From JASHPR01 sp963729365 (lineage in GTDB: Bacteria; Actinomycetota; Actinomycetes; Streptosporangiales; Streptosporangiaceae): a stretch of 64,000 nt of DNA. The DNA lies in assembly GCA_963729365.1 (NCBI GenBank), contig CAVSNQ010000013.1, positions 1,244,213 to 1,308,212 of the forward strand, in the 5' to 3' direction. Position numbers and translations under genes: made by a program. This document shows, one piece after another, positions 1 to 8,736 of the stretch (its first letter is position 1; each line of letters begins with the position of its first letter). The notes beneath the pieces are model-generated. The model had not been told where the DNA came from. It ran no database searches and worked only from the letters and a program-made list of their open reading frames with translations.

Positions 1-115
1 CCGCGTAGTGGCGCTGCAGCCGGGCAACCGCGGCCCGGTGCGCGGCCAGCCGGTCCGCCGCCGCGGGCCGCTCTCCGGCCGCGCCGCGATCTGTCGTCCC
101 AGTGACGTCGGTCAC
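1..115 (-). CDS. 5' end of a leftward gene (partial, possibly FAD-binding oxidoreductase)
   Basis: The reverse strand is open from a GTG at 115 to the window edge and encodes about 38 residues, with a charged helical stretch near ADRLAAHRAAVARLQ. A strong ribosome binding site (GGGGAGG, about 5 nt before the GTG) supports a real start. The N-terminus resembles the first residues of some actinobacterial FAD-binding oxidoreductases, but too little is present to assign function. It is divergent from the oxidase gene starting at 179, so the 63 bp between them should hold both promoters. Confidence 0.5.
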   Translation of the reverse strand, partial: MTDVTGTTDRGAAGERPAAADRLAAHRAAVARLQRHYA

Positions 116-178
116 ATAGCCCTCCCCGAGGTCGTCCGCACCCAGGCCTCACGGCGAGAATGCACGCAGGAGGGCGTT

Positions 179-757
179 ATGGGCAAGGTCTATGCCGAGC
201 TGGACGAACGGCTCAGGAAGTTTATCGCCCGTCAGCCGGTGTTCTTCGTGGCCACGGCGCCGTGCCTCACGCCGGATGGCGAGGGCGGCCACGTCAACGT
301 CTCGCCCAAGGGCTACCGGGACACCTTCGCCGTGCTCGGACCGCTGACCGTGGCCTACGTCGACCTGACCGGAAGCGGCGCGGAGACCATCGCGCACCTG
401 CGGCAGAACGGCAGGATAACGATCATGTTCTGCTCGTTCGACCGCCGCGCGAAGATCCTTCGCATCTACGGCCGCGGGCGGGTGGTGCGGCCCGACGGCG
501 CGGACTGGCCCGCGCTCGCCGCGCATTTCCGCGGTGCCCCCGGAGCGGGAGCGGACCGCCGCGACCGGCGGGCGATCATCGTGGTGGAGGCGGACCGGAT
601 CGCTGACTCCTGCGGCTACGCCGTGCCGCGCATGGAACTGACCGAAGAGCGTGACCTGCTGGCCTGCCTGGCCGAGAGCCAGTCACCCGAGGAACTCACC
701 GCCTATCGTGCCGAGAAGAACGCGGTCAGCATCGACGGCCTGCCCGCGCTCGGCTGA
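179..757 (+). CDS. Pyridoxamine 5'-phosphate oxidase family protein
   Basis: The 192-residue product has the split-barrel flavin-binding fold signature of the PNPOx-like family: an N-terminal FVATAPC strand, then HVNVSPKGYRDTF, a central YVDLTGSGAETIAHL segment and IMFCSFDRRAKILRIYGRG. Members of this subgroup bind FMN or F420 and reduce small cytoplasmic substrates; the actual substrate cannot be read here. The ATG at 179 is chosen because GGAGGG lies 4 nt upstream; the frame is open further upstream without a comparable site. It is probably monocistronic. Confidence 0.85.
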   Translation: MGKVYAELDERLRKFIARQPVFFVATAPCLTPDGEGGHVNVSPKGYRDTFAVLGPLTVAYVDLTGSGAETIAHLRQNGRITIMFCSFDRRAKILRIYGRGRVVRPDGADWPALAAHFRGAPGAGADRRDRRAIIVVEADRIADSCGYAVPRMELTEERDLLACLAESQSPEELTAYRAEKNAVSIDGLPALG

Positions 758-925
758 GCCCGCGCGCCTCGGCCGGCCCGCTCAGCGGCGGCGGAGTCTG
801 GTGACCAGCAGATGCCTCCCGGGGATCACTTCTGTCATCCATTCGCTAGGTGCTGACCGTTCCTTGACCCGGGCCCCCGGCGCGGGTCGGGAGAGCGGCG
901 TGCGCAAGCTCCTAGAGTTGGGCGC

Positions 926-1801
926 ATGCGGATCGCGCTGATCAACTCCGGGCTCGGGCTGCTGGCCGCGGCCGCTGAACTGCACAGGCTCCGCCCCGAC
1001 GCGGACCTGGTGCTGGCCATGGATCCCGACGGGATGCCGTGGGGGCCGCGCACGCCTGAGGACATCGCCGCGCGGTCGCTGGCGGCCGCGCGGGCGGCGG
1101 CGGCCTTCGAGCCTGACGTGCTCGTGTTCGCGTGCAACACCGGCACCGTGCACGCGCTCGGCGCGCTGCGGGCCGAGTTCGAGCCCGGCATCCCGGTCAT
1201 CGGTACCGTCCCGGCGATCAAGCCCGCCGCGGCGCATAGCGACTCGGTAGCCATCTGGGCGACGGTCGCCACCACGGCCAGCGCCTACCAGCGCCACCTC
1301 ATCGCCGACTTCGGCGGCTCGGCCCGGGTCACGCCGGTCGCCTGCCCCGGGCTGGCCGACGCGATCGACTCCGGGGCCGAGGCGGCCACCCGGGCCGCCG
1401 TGGCCGATGCGGCCGGGTGCACGCCGGCCGACTGCGGCGCCGTCGTGCTCGGCTGCACCGAGTATGAGCTTGCGGCCGACGTGATCGGCGCGGCGCGGCC
1501 CGGTGTGACCCTCTTCCGCTCGGCCGCCGCCGTGGCCGCGCAGGCCCTGCGCCGGGCCGGAGCCGACGGGTCCGGTACCCGGCCGCCGGGGACACCGCGC
1601 CCGGCCGGGACGGTCCGGGTGCTCCTCAGCGGCCGGCCCGCTGATCTGCCCGACGCTGCGCTGCGCTATCCCGAGGGGCGTTTGCTGGCCGGCCTCGCCG
1701 CCGACCGCTGCCCGGCCGACGGCCGGCCTGCCGAGCCTCGCGCGGGCGCCGAAGCCGGGCGCGGACGGCCGGTGCCGCCGCCCCGCTCGGTCCCGGCGTA
1801 G
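926..1801 (+). CDS. Asp/Glu racemase family protein
   Basis: This 291-residue protein resembles the aspartate/glutamate racemase superfamily (MurI fold). The two catalytic cysteines expected for the proton-transfer pair are visible as FACNTGT (Cys70) and VVLGCTEYE (Cys177). The N-terminal MRIALINSGLGLL is the first strand and loop of the fold. A role in making D-glutamate for peptidoglycan is possible, but the divergence from canonical MurI leaves a hydantoin or other racemase open. The last 70 or so residues are Pro/Arg/Gly rich and have no counterpart in the family. They lie opposite the coding end of the DUF4192 gene, so this tail may be a read-through extension. Confidence 0.75.
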   Translation: MRIALINSGLGLLAAAAELHRLRPDADLVLAMDPDGMPWGPRTPEDIAARSLAAARAAAAFEPDVLVFACNTGTVHALGALRAEFEPGIPVIGTVPAIKPAAAHSDSVAIWATVATTASAYQRHLIADFGGSARVTPVACPGLADAIDSGAEAATRAAVADAAGCTPADCGAVVLGCTEYELAADVIGAARPGVTLFRSAAAVAAQALRRAGADGSGTRPPGTPRPAGTVRVLLSGRPADLPDAALRYPEGRLLAGLAADRCPADGRPAEPRAGAEAGRGRPVPPPRSVPA

Positions 1802-2871
1802 CTGGCCTCGACCTCTTCCGGCGTCATCGGCAGCCGCGCCGCAGACGGCGGAAGGCCCGCATCGAGCGCCTGCCCGAGCAGGTGCGCCATGGAGTAGTCG
1901 GGGTCGGCGCCGAGGGCGCGCTCGATGGCGACGTTGGCCAGGGCCCCCTCGCCGGACTGCCAGGCGGTGAACGCCAGCAGGGATGCCGGCGCGGGCACGT
2001 AAGGCCCGCACGCGTGCCGGACCACGTCGGTCCACAGCCGCCGGTGCGCCGCGCGGTGCCTGGGGTCCATCCGGGCCCAGGCATCGTCACGCACCCGCAG
2101 ATCCGCGAGGGTCACCGTGAGCCAGGCGATCTGATCGGGGTCGGTGATCCGGCCGCCGCGGCGATAGATGCCGATCGCAGCGCGGACCGCCTCCCGGCCG
2201 GCCTCGACCACCAGCCGCAGGCCGCCCGGCTCGCGGGCCGCCGCGATGAGCTCCTCGGCCCGGTGCAGCGCCCGTTCCGTCGCCTGGTGCATCGATTCGG
2301 CCGCCGGGCCGGTCACCGGGGCCAGCGTGCCGGCCAGCGACGCCCGGTCGGGACGCGCCGCCCGCCCGGCGGCGGCCAGCGCCGCGGCGGCCGGATGCGC
2401 AGTCCCGTCGAATGCGACTCCGTCCGGCGGGCAGCAGCCCGGATTCTGGCAGACGTAGGAGAAATACCGGCCATCGTGCACCCGGAGCAGGTCGCGCAGC
2501 GCGATTCCGGCGCTGCGCAGGCCCGCCCTGAGCGGCTCGGCGACCGGCGTGACCAGGGTTCCCGCACCGTATCCGGCGGCAATGGCCGTCTTGATCCGCC
2601 GCTTCTTCAGGACGTCGATCGCGTGCTCCGCGATCTCCTGCGATCTCACGGCGTCTGGCGGGTCCGGCAGGTCGTAGCGGAAGGCCAGCACGATCCGCCC
2701 GCGGCGTGCGTCCAGGCCGACGACGACCATGCTCTGGCTCGGGTGGAATCCGAGCAGGTGCGGGACGACCGCGAGGAAGCCGGCCACGGAGCTGACCCTG
2801 ATCCTGGGCGCCCCCTTTTCCTGGTGAACGTTGGTGTGCGGGGTCTTCTCACCCGCTGGCGTGTCTGTCAT
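1666..2871 (-). CDS. DUF4192 domain-containing protein
   Basis: The roughly 400-residue product matches the actinobacterial DUF4192 family: an N-terminal SSVAGFLAVVPHLLGFHPSQS motif, then MVVVGLDARRGRI and FRYDLPDPPD, and a helical second half with WLTVTLADLRVRD, the conserved LWTDVVRHACGPYVPAPASLLAF segment and ALANVAIERAL. The function of this family is not known to me. The ATG at 2871 is preferred over one 78 bp further upstream because conservation begins later; neither has a clear ribosome binding site. The C-terminal 40 residues are low-complexity Pro/Ala/Arg. The gene converges on and overlaps the racemase gene by 136 bp. Confidence 0.8.
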   Translation of the reverse strand: MTDTPAGEKTPHTNVHQEKGAPRIRVSSVAGFLAVVPHLLGFHPSQSMVVVGLDARRGRIVLAFRYDLPDPPDAVRSQEIAEHAIDVLKKRRIKTAIAAGYGAGTLVTPVAEPLRAGLRSAGIALRDLLRVHDGRYFSYVCQNPGCCPPDGVAFDGTAHPAAAALAAAGRAARPDRASLAGTLAPVTGPAAESMHQATERALHRAEELIAAAREPGGLRLVVEAGREAVRAAIGIYRRGGRITDPDQIAWLTVTLADLRVRDDAWARMDPRHRAAHRRLWTDVVRHACGPYVPAPASLLAFTAWQSGEGALANVAIERALGADPDYSMAHLLGQALDAGLPPSAARLPMTPEEVEASYAGTERGGGTGRPRPASAPARGSAGRPSAGQRSAARPASKRPSG

Positions 2872-2965
2872 CTGGCCAGGCTGAAACCCACGGTTCGGCC
2901 GGCGCGACCGGATAATCCCGGGGCTGTGCGTAACAGGATCTATATCCACAGCGTGCTTAATCGGA

Positions 2966-2991
2966 TTGACAGCACCGTCAACCGGACGGTG
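2966..2991 (+). promoter_or_regulatory. Promoter-like -35 box with inverted repeat upstream of the ECF sigma operon
   Basis: A consensus -35 hexamer TTGACA at 2966-2971 is followed by a perfect 7-bp inverted repeat, CACCGTC (2973-2979) and GACGGTG (2985-2991), about 40 bp before the sigma factor start. The repeat could be an operator. The -10 region is not obvious. Confidence 0.4.
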
Positions 2992-3031
2992 TCACATCGG
3001 CTGGCCCGGCGGTGCTTAGCTGACGGAGAGG

Positions 3032-3580
3032 ATGATGATGGAAGCCAGCTCCGTGACCCCCGTGCGATCATCACCGCCACCGGAATCGTTCACCGAGTTC
3101 GAGCGGTTCTTCCGCGAGCAGTATCCGGCGGTCGTGCGCATCGCCTTCGGCGTGGTCGGCGAGGCTCAGGCGGCCCAGGACGTCGCCCAGGACGTCTTCG
3201 TCAGCGCGCTCAAGCGGTTCCCCGATCCGGGGGAATCGGATCATGCCCGGGCCTGGGTGCGGGCCGCGGCCGCGCACATGGCCCTGAACACCATCCGCGG
3301 GGAGCGCCGCCGCGACCGCCGCCAGCGGCTATCCGGCATCGAGGTTCCCCCGGCGGGGCCCGAGGAGACCGTGCTGGACCGGGAATCCCGGACCGAGGTC
3401 AGGCGGGCGCTCAGCCGTCTGCCCCGCAAGTCCGCGACCGTCCTCGTGCTCCGGCACAACGGCCTGAGCTACGCCGAGGTGGCCGAGGCCATGAACGTGA
3501 AGGTGGGGCACGTCGGCACGATGCTCCGCCGCGCCGAATCAGCGCTACGCAAGGAGTTGCAGAATGCATCACGTACCTAG
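3032..3580 (+). CDS. ECF-family RNA polymerase sigma factor
   Basis: This 182-residue protein has the two-domain architecture of extracytoplasmic-function sigma factors. Region 2 is seen in FFREQYPAVVRIAFGVVG and AQDVAQDVFVSALKRF; region 4 in VRRALSRLPRKSATVLVLRH and YAEVAEAMNVKVGHVGTML. It would direct RNA polymerase to a small regulon when released from its anti-sigma factor. Three in-frame ATG codons (3032, 3035, 3038) follow GGAGAG, and the third has the best spacing. The stop overlaps the next gene by 17 bp, so the pair is almost certainly translationally coupled. Confidence 0.9.
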   Translation: MMMEASSVTPVRSSPPPESFTEFERFFREQYPAVVRIAFGVVGEAQAAQDVAQDVFVSALKRFPDPGESDHARAWVRAAAAHMALNTIRGERRRDRRQRLSGIEVPPAGPEETVLDRESRTEVRRALSRLPRKSATVLVLRHNGLSYAEVAEAMNVKVGHVGTMLRRAESALRKELQNASRT

Positions 3581-4664
3581 CCCGGTCCTGCGCCGGCTGG
3601 TGGACGAGCCATTGGCGGTGGCCGACCGGGCGCGGAGCCATCTCGCCGGCTGCGACCGCTGCCAGGCCGAGAGCACTGAGATCGCCGGGGACGCCGCCCG
3701 GGCCGCGCGCCTGCTCGGCGCGCCCGCCAAGATCTCCGATGTCGACCTGGAGTGGATCCTGCTGCAGGATCAGCTGAGGGAACCGGGCGCGGCTCAGCAT
3801 CCGGCCACTCGCCGGCCCCGGCGCATGCCGCGGCGCCTCGCCCGCGTCTCGGTCGGTGCCGGGGCCGCGGTGGTGGCCGGCGTGCTCGCCGTGGGAGCGG
3901 CCGCCGCTGCGGTGCTCACCACGGTCTACGCGCCGACCCAGGTGGCCCCGGTTCGGGTCAGCCCGAATGACCTGCAGGCGATCACGAACATCACCGGCAT
4001 CGGCACCTCCGGGCTGCCCGACGGCCTGCCGCCTTCGGGCTCGAGGCAGCTCGCCTTCGGCGACGTGAGCTGGACCACGGCAGGCCGCGCCCAGCAGGTC
4101 GGCTCGATCGCCCGCGCCAGCGCACTGACCCGGCTGGCCTTTCCCGCCCCGGCCACGCTGCCGGCGGGCGTAGGGGCGGTCAGCCGCATCATGATCCAGC
4201 CTCAGGTGACGGTCACCGTGCACTTCAGCCAGAAGGCCGGCCCGGCCGTGGCCGGCAGCACCCTGCAGGTCACCGCCGGGCCCGCGATCGCGGTCCAGTA
4301 CGGCGGCTCGTCCGGCCGGACCAGCCTGGTCACGCTCGCCATCGTCGCCGCGCGGCGGCCGGTGGCGTCGTCGACCGGCGCGACCGCCGGCCAGCTCGAG
4401 ACGTTCGTGCTGTCCCGGCCCGGCCTGCCTGCTGGCCTGGCTAAGGAACTGCGGCTGCTGGGCAGCACGACGCTGCCGGTGCCGGTCCCGTCCGGGATGT
4501 GGGAGCTGCAAGAGCACATTGGCGGGGCGCCGGCGGTGCTCGTCACCGACCCCGATGGCTTCGCGTCCGGGGTGATCTGGGAGAGCCGTGACCGCATCGT
4601 GCACGCCGTCGGCGGGCTGCTGGACAAGGAGGACGTCCTCAGTGTCGCCCGCCAGATCGGCTGA
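3564..4664 (+). CDS. Membrane-anchored zinc-type anti-sigma factor
   Basis: The 366-residue product begins with a cytosolic zinc-binding anti-sigma motif, H26-x3-C30-x2-C33, followed by one membrane segment at about residues 90-118 (Ala/Val rich, ending AAVLTTVYAP). The large outer domain (residues 120-366) has no recognised fold. It should hold the neighbouring ECF sigma factor inactive at the membrane and release it on an envelope signal. An AAGGAG lies 8 nt before the ATG inside the sigma gene. The 3' end overlaps the downstream ABC gene, which suggests the transporter is part of the same stress-response unit. Confidence 0.8.
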   Translation: MHHVPSPVLRRLVDEPLAVADRARSHLAGCDRCQAESTEIAGDAARAARLLGAPAKISDVDLEWILLQDQLREPGAAQHPATRRPRRMPRRLARVSVGAGAAVVAGVLAVGAAAAAVLTTVYAPTQVAPVRVSPNDLQAITNITGIGTSGLPDGLPPSGSRQLAFGDVSWTTAGRAQQVGSIARASALTRLAFPAPATLPAGVGAVSRIMIQPQVTVTVHFSQKAGPAVAGSTLQVTAGPAIAVQYGGSSGRTSLVTLAIVAARRPVASSTGATAGQLETFVLSRPGLPAGLAKELRLLGSTTLPVPVPSGMWELQEHIGGAPAVLVTDPDGFASGVIWESRDRIVHAVGGLLDKEDVLSVARQIG

Positions 4665-5625
4665 GCGCGTCGCCGCGCCCGGCCACGACACCAGTGACCC
4701 CGGCGTCTGCACGCAGGCGCCGGGCTCCCCGGCCATCCATACGATCGAGCTGAGCAAGCGTTACCGCACCACGGTCGCGCTGGCTGGGCTGTCGATGACC
4801 GTCGCGCGCGGCGAGGTCTTCGGCTTCCTCGGCCCGAACGGGGCAGGCAAAACCACCGCGGTGAAGCTGCTGCTCGGGCTGGCCAGGCCGACCGGCGGCG
4901 AGGCCATGGTCCTTGGCGCGCCGGCCGGGGACCGGGAGACCAGGAGGCAGATCGGCTACCTGCCCGAGCTGTTCCGCTTCCAGAGCTGGCTGACCGCCCG
5001 CGAGGTGCTGGTCCTGCACTGCCGCCTGCTGCGGCTGCCCCGGCCTCGCCGGGCGGCCACGGCGGATGAGGCGCTGCAGGTCGTCGGGCTGGACGGCCGG
5101 GGTGACGACAAGGTCGGCACGTTCTCAAAGGGCATGCAGCAGCGGCTTGGCCTCGCCGTCGCGCTGCTCGGCGAGCCCGCGCTGGTCGTGCTGGACGAGC
5201 CGACCAGCGCCCTCGACCCGGTGGGGCGGCATGACGTTCGCGTGATCATCCGCGAGCTGCGCGACCGCGGCACCACGGTCTTCCTCAACACCCATCTGCT
5301 CGAGGAGGCCGAGCACGTCTGCGACCGCGTCACGATCATCAGCCAGGGCCGGTCCCTGGCCAGCGGGACGCTGGCCGAGCTGAAGGTCCGCAGGCCCAGC
5401 GTCCGGCTGCGGGTGAACGGCCTGCCCGGCCGCTGGTGGCAGCCCCTGGCCGCCTTCGGCCGCTGGACCGAGGAAGGGGACTGGCTGCTGGTCGAGGAGA
5501 TGGCGGCCGGGCGGGTGCCCGAGCTTGTGGCCGCGATCGTCTCGCTCGGCGGCCAGGTCGAGGCCGTCATACCGGAGCAGCAGAGCCTGGAAGAGAGCTT
5601 TCTCAGGCTGCTGGGGGAAGCATGA
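4642..5625 (+). CDS. ABC transporter ATP-binding protein (ABC-2 type)
   Basis: All nucleotide-binding motifs are present: Walker A GPNGAGKTT, signature FSKGMQQRLG, Walker B VVLDEPTSALDP and the H-loop NTHLLEEAEH. It pairs with the permease downstream to form an ABC-2-like exporter, or a transporter acting on lipids or peptides at the membrane. The GTG at 4642 is chosen because AAGGAGG sits 9 nt upstream; earlier in-frame ATGs lie deep in the anti-sigma gene. The start overlaps the anti-sigma gene by 23 bp and the stop overlaps the permease in ATGA, so the four genes from 3032 form one operon. Confidence 0.9.
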   Translation: MSPARSAERVAAPGHDTSDPGVCTQAPGSPAIHTIELSKRYRTTVALAGLSMTVARGEVFGFLGPNGAGKTTAVKLLLGLARPTGGEAMVLGAPAGDRETRRQIGYLPELFRFQSWLTAREVLVLHCRLLRLPRPRRAATADEALQVVGLDGRGDDKVGTFSKGMQQRLGLAVALLGEPALVVLDEPTSALDPVGRHDVRVIIRELRDRGTTVFLNTHLLEEAEHVCDRVTIISQGRSLASGTLAELKVRRPSVRLRVNGLPGRWWQPLAAFGRWTEEGDWLLVEEMAAGRVPELVAAIVSLGGQVEAVIPEQQSLEESFLRLLGEA

Positions 5626-6470
5626 GCGCGGTCCTCACCATCGCATCGCTCACCATGCGGGAGGCGGTGCGCCGCCGGCTCGTGGCCGCATTCGCGCTGA
5701 TCTCCGTGGTTCTGGTCAGCCTGAGCGGGTGGGGTTTCAACCGGCTGAGCCATGGCGCCGGGTTCACCTCGGGCGAGACAAACCTGGCGCTCCCCCAGGC
5801 CGACGTGCTGTTCATGTTCATGTTCAGCTTTGTGGTCGCGCTGAGCGCCTCGGCCATCGCCTCCATGGCCGTCTCCAGCGAGATCGACTCTGGCGTGCTG
5901 CAGACCGTGGTCGCCCGCCCGGTCCGGCGCAGCGACGTGCTGCTGGGAAAGTGGCTTGGCCTGGTCGGCCTGCTCGCCGCCTACACCGCGATCGTGTGCA
6001 GCCTGCAGATCGCCGTCGTGTACTGGACCAGCGGTTTCGTCGCTCCCGATCCGGCCGCAGCGGCCGCGTTCGTGTTCGCCGAGGGCGTGGTCCTGCTCAC
6101 GCTCGTGCTGCTGCTCAGCACCCGGCTGTCGGCGCTCGCGGCCGGCGTGATCGGCGTGGCCCTGTTCGGCATGGCCTGGCTGGCGGGCGTCGTCGGCAGC
6201 CTGGGCACGGCGTTCAACATCCGCGGCATGCACGCGGCGAGCGAGATCAGCCAGTACCTGCTGCCGACCGACGGGCTGTGGCGCGGCGCCATCTATTACC
6301 TGGAGCCGCCGTCGTTCGTCACCCAGCAGCTGGCCTCCTCGTCCGTGGCCCAGGGCGACCCGTTCCTGGCGCTCACGGCGCCGCCGTGGCCGTACCTGAC
6401 CTGGGCGGGCATCTGGCTCTTGCTCGTCCTGGTGCTCGGCCTGGTCAGCTTCGAGCGGCGCGAGCTATAG
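5622..6470 (+). CDS. ABC transporter permease (ABC-2 family)
   Basis: The 282-residue protein has about six membrane segments: AFALISVVLVSLSGWGF near the N-terminus, FMFMFSFVVALSASAIASM, a pair around residues 105-165, IGVALFGMAWLAGVVGSLG, and a last one at the C-terminus ending SFERREL. The motif SSEIDSGVLQTVVARPVRR matches ABC-2 permeases that follow an ATPase in an ATGA overlap. The transported substrate is unknown. It ends 6 bp inside the convergent GNAT gene. Confidence 0.88.
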   Translation: MSAVLTIASLTMREAVRRRLVAAFALISVVLVSLSGWGFNRLSHGAGFTSGETNLALPQADVLFMFMFSFVVALSASAIASMAVSSEIDSGVLQTVVARPVRRSDVLLGKWLGLVGLLAAYTAIVCSLQIAVVYWTSGFVAPDPAAAAAFVFAEGVVLLTLVLLLSTRLSALAAGVIGVALFGMAWLAGVVGSLGTAFNIRGMHAASEISQYLLPTDGLWRGAIYYLEPPSFVTQQLASSSVAQGDPFLALTAPPWPYLTWAGIWLLLVLVLGLVSFERREL

Positions 6471-6929
6471 GCGCTTGCTGAAGAACACCCGCCGGAAACC
6501 GTCCTCCTCGGCCCGGTGTGTCTCCAGGTAGCCGTGCCTCGGGTAGTAGGCCAGGTTCTCGGTCATTCCCTCGTTCGTGTAGAGGCGTATCTCGCCGAGG
6601 CCGTGCGCACGGGCCTCGTCCTCGGCGAGCATGAGCAGCCGGGCGCCGATGCCGCGCCGCTGCGCCGACGGCAGCACGGCGATGTTCTCGATCAGCAGGT
6701 AGCCCGGGCACGCGATGAGCACGAGCAGGCCGGTAACCTCCCCGTCCGCCACGGCGACCCAGGCCTGGCCGGACCGGACGGCCGCTGCGTAGTCCGCGGT
6801 CATCGGGGCGGGCGTGCGGCCGATTCTCGGCACATAGAGCAGGTACGCCTCGTGGACGACCAAGTAGAGGGCGGGGACATCGGCGAGGCTGGCGCGGCGG
6901 ACGGTCACCGCTGGGTCTTGATCCGGCAT
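6465..6929 (-). CDS. GNAT family N-acetyltransferase
   Basis: The 154-residue product has the GNAT fold: N-terminal VRRASLADVPALYLVVHEAY, a central strand LIENIAVLPSAQRRGIGARLL that holds the acetyl-CoA pyrophosphate loop (Q-R-R-G-I-G), and a C-terminal YYPRHGYLETHR. It transfers an acetyl group from acetyl-CoA to an unidentified amine. It lies 19 bp downstream of the membrane protein gene on the same strand and may be cotranscribed with it. Confidence 0.9.
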   Translation of the reverse strand: MPDQDPAVTVRRASLADVPALYLVVHEAYLLYVPRIGRTPAPMTADYAAAVRSGQAWVAVADGEVTGLLVLIACPGYLLIENIAVLPSAQRRGIGARLLMLAEDEARAHGLGEIRLYTNEGMTENLAYYPRHGYLETHRAEEDGFRRVFFSKRL

Positions 6930-6948
6930 TTGTCGCGGCCGCCCGCCG

Positions 6949-8616
6949 TCAGCCCGCCGGCTTCAGGCCGATGCGCCGGTACAGCGAGCCCGCGTTCCCG
7001 GCGTGCAGGATCCGGGTGAAGTGGCTCTGGAAGTAGCTCCTGAGCGCCGGCGTCCAGGCCACCCGGTGGTTGTTCAGCCCCGACAGCCACACGTACTGGG
7101 CGTGGTCGAAGGCGTACGTCCATACCGCGTCCACTGCCTGGTACCTGGCCGCGCCGGTCTCCGGATCCCGCCCGTGGGACAGCGCGTAGTTAGTGCCGGT
7201 GGCGTCGAGGAGCAGCGAGCAGCCCGGCACGTCCGAGACCAGCCGGTCGGCCATGACGCTGAACGACACCTCGTCGGCGAGCAGGCAGGCCCCGGGCGGG
7301 ATCATCCGCCGCGCCGAGGTGACCACCGAGAGTGGCAGGTGCGGTGTGTGGTGGCTTTCCCAGCCGAACTGGACGATGGCCAGGACCAGGATGGCCAGGC
7401 CGGCCAGGCTCGCCGCGGCCCACTGCAGTACGGGCCGGGCGGCCCCGTCGCCGCGGGCGGCCCCGGCGCCGCCGGAGGCCAGCCGGAAGTCGCGCACGAG
7501 GGCGGACACCGGCAGGCCTATGGCCAGGGCGAGGAACGGCGCGAAGAACGCCGCGAAGTGGTAGTGGAACTGGTCCGGCCACAGGAACGCGGCCACGACC
7601 AGGATGGCCGACCCCACCGCGAACAGGTCCAGCGCTGGCGGCCAGCGCCAGGTCAGCAGGAACGAGAGGCCGAGGCTGCCGAACACGACCGCCGCGATCA
7701 GGACCGCCGCGGCCAGGTCGGCCAGGTGCGTCGGCCTGGTCACGTCGGCGAGCCCGGTCAGGTCCTGGATGCGGAGCCAGAACGAGGTCGGGGTGGCACC
7801 CGCCCGGGGTCCTATCTGCGCGATGATCGTGGCCTCGTAGAACTTACGCGGGGCCAGGGCGGCGAACGGCAGGACCGGAACTACGAAGCCGATCGCGACG
7901 CCGCCGGCGTAGGCGCCCAGCCGCCGCGGCCAGCGCAGGATCAGCAGGGCGATGATGATCACCGGGAAGATGGCCCAGGGCTCGACCGCGCCGCCGAACC
8001 CGAACGCCACGCCGCCCCACACGAGCCGCCGCGTCCTGGTCGTGAAGTGATCGCCGTCGAACACCGCCAGCGCGCCGAGCAGGCAGAACAGCACCAGCCA
8101 CGGCTCGACCAGCACGGTCTTCGCGGCCTGGATGCTGTCCGGGTAGACCGCCATGATCCCGCAGACGATGACCGTGGCGAGCACGCCGCGGTGGCGGACC
8201 AGCAGGCCCGCCAGGGCCACGGCCGCCGCGCCCGCGAGTGCGGTCAGGATCCGCCCGATGGCCATGCCCCAGGCGGTGCCGGTCACCTTGCTGAGCAGCG
8301 CCACCGGGATCATCAGCAGCGTGATTCCTGGTGGCTGCACGATCAGGAAATCGCGATAGGGCACGGCGCCGTACACCAGGCGCACGGCGCTGCCGAAATA
8401 GGGCCCGTCGTCGTACTCGTTGACGCTGAGCAGGAAGCCGGGACGGCTCAGCTGGTAGAGGCGAAGCAGCAGGGCCAGCAGGGTGGCGGCCACGATGATC
8501 AGCGTCACCGGGGTACCCAGGCCGCCGCGCGCCGGAGACGATGCCGCCGCGGACTGGCCCCCGGGCTCGCCCGAGCCCGGGCTGGCGATCGTTCCGCTTG
8601 GAGTCGTTCCGCTCAC
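6949..8616 (-). CDS. Polytopic membrane glycosyltransferase-like protein (GT39/ArnT-like)
   Basis: A 555-residue protein with roughly 10-12 membrane segments. After the first one (LIIVAATLLALLLRLYQL) comes a loop with NEYDDGPYFGSAVRLVYGAVPYRDF, whose acidic pair fits the catalytic loop of GT-C glycosyltransferases using polyprenyl-phosphate sugars. The C-terminal soluble part begins around AAASLAGLAIL and contains SARRMIPPGACLLADEV. It probably transfers a sugar to lipid or protein outside the membrane. The GTG start has AAGG 8 nt upstream. A second, different membrane protein with the same general plan lies at 13.3 kb. Confidence 0.75.
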   Translation of the reverse strand: MSGTTPSGTIASPGSGEPGGQSAAASSPARGGLGTPVTLIIVAATLLALLLRLYQLSRPGFLLSVNEYDDGPYFGSAVRLVYGAVPYRDFLIVQPPGITLLMIPVALLSKVTGTAWGMAIGRILTALAGAAAVALAGLLVRHRGVLATVIVCGIMAVYPDSIQAAKTVLVEPWLVLFCLLGALAVFDGDHFTTRTRRLVWGGVAFGFGGAVEPWAIFPVIIIALLILRWPRRLGAYAGGVAIGFVVPVLPFAALAPRKFYEATIIAQIGPRAGATPTSFWLRIQDLTGLADVTRPTHLADLAAAVLIAAVVFGSLGLSFLLTWRWPPALDLFAVGSAILVVAAFLWPDQFHYHFAAFFAPFLALAIGLPVSALVRDFRLASGGAGAARGDGAARPVLQWAAASLAGLAILVLAIVQFGWESHHTPHLPLSVVTSARRMIPPGACLLADEVSFSVMADRLVSDVPGCSLLLDATGTNYALSHGRDPETGAARYQAVDAVWTYAFDHAQYVWLSGLNNHRVAWTPALRSYFQSHFTRILHAGNAGSLYRRIGLKPAG

Positions 8617-8736
8617 CTGGCTACCTTCTGCAAGCCGCTCGGGAGGCCGAGACAGTACCTAGCCATGACGGGGTCAGATGCTACCCGGTGCTCATGCTCT
8701 CGAGGTGGCAGGACGGTGCCCCCGTCCAGAAAGCCG

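Noticed and set aside
1882..3777. A 631-codon forward open frame
   Set aside because: It runs antisense to DUF4192 and then out of frame through the sigma factor gene. Composition is Arg/Pro/Gly low complexity.
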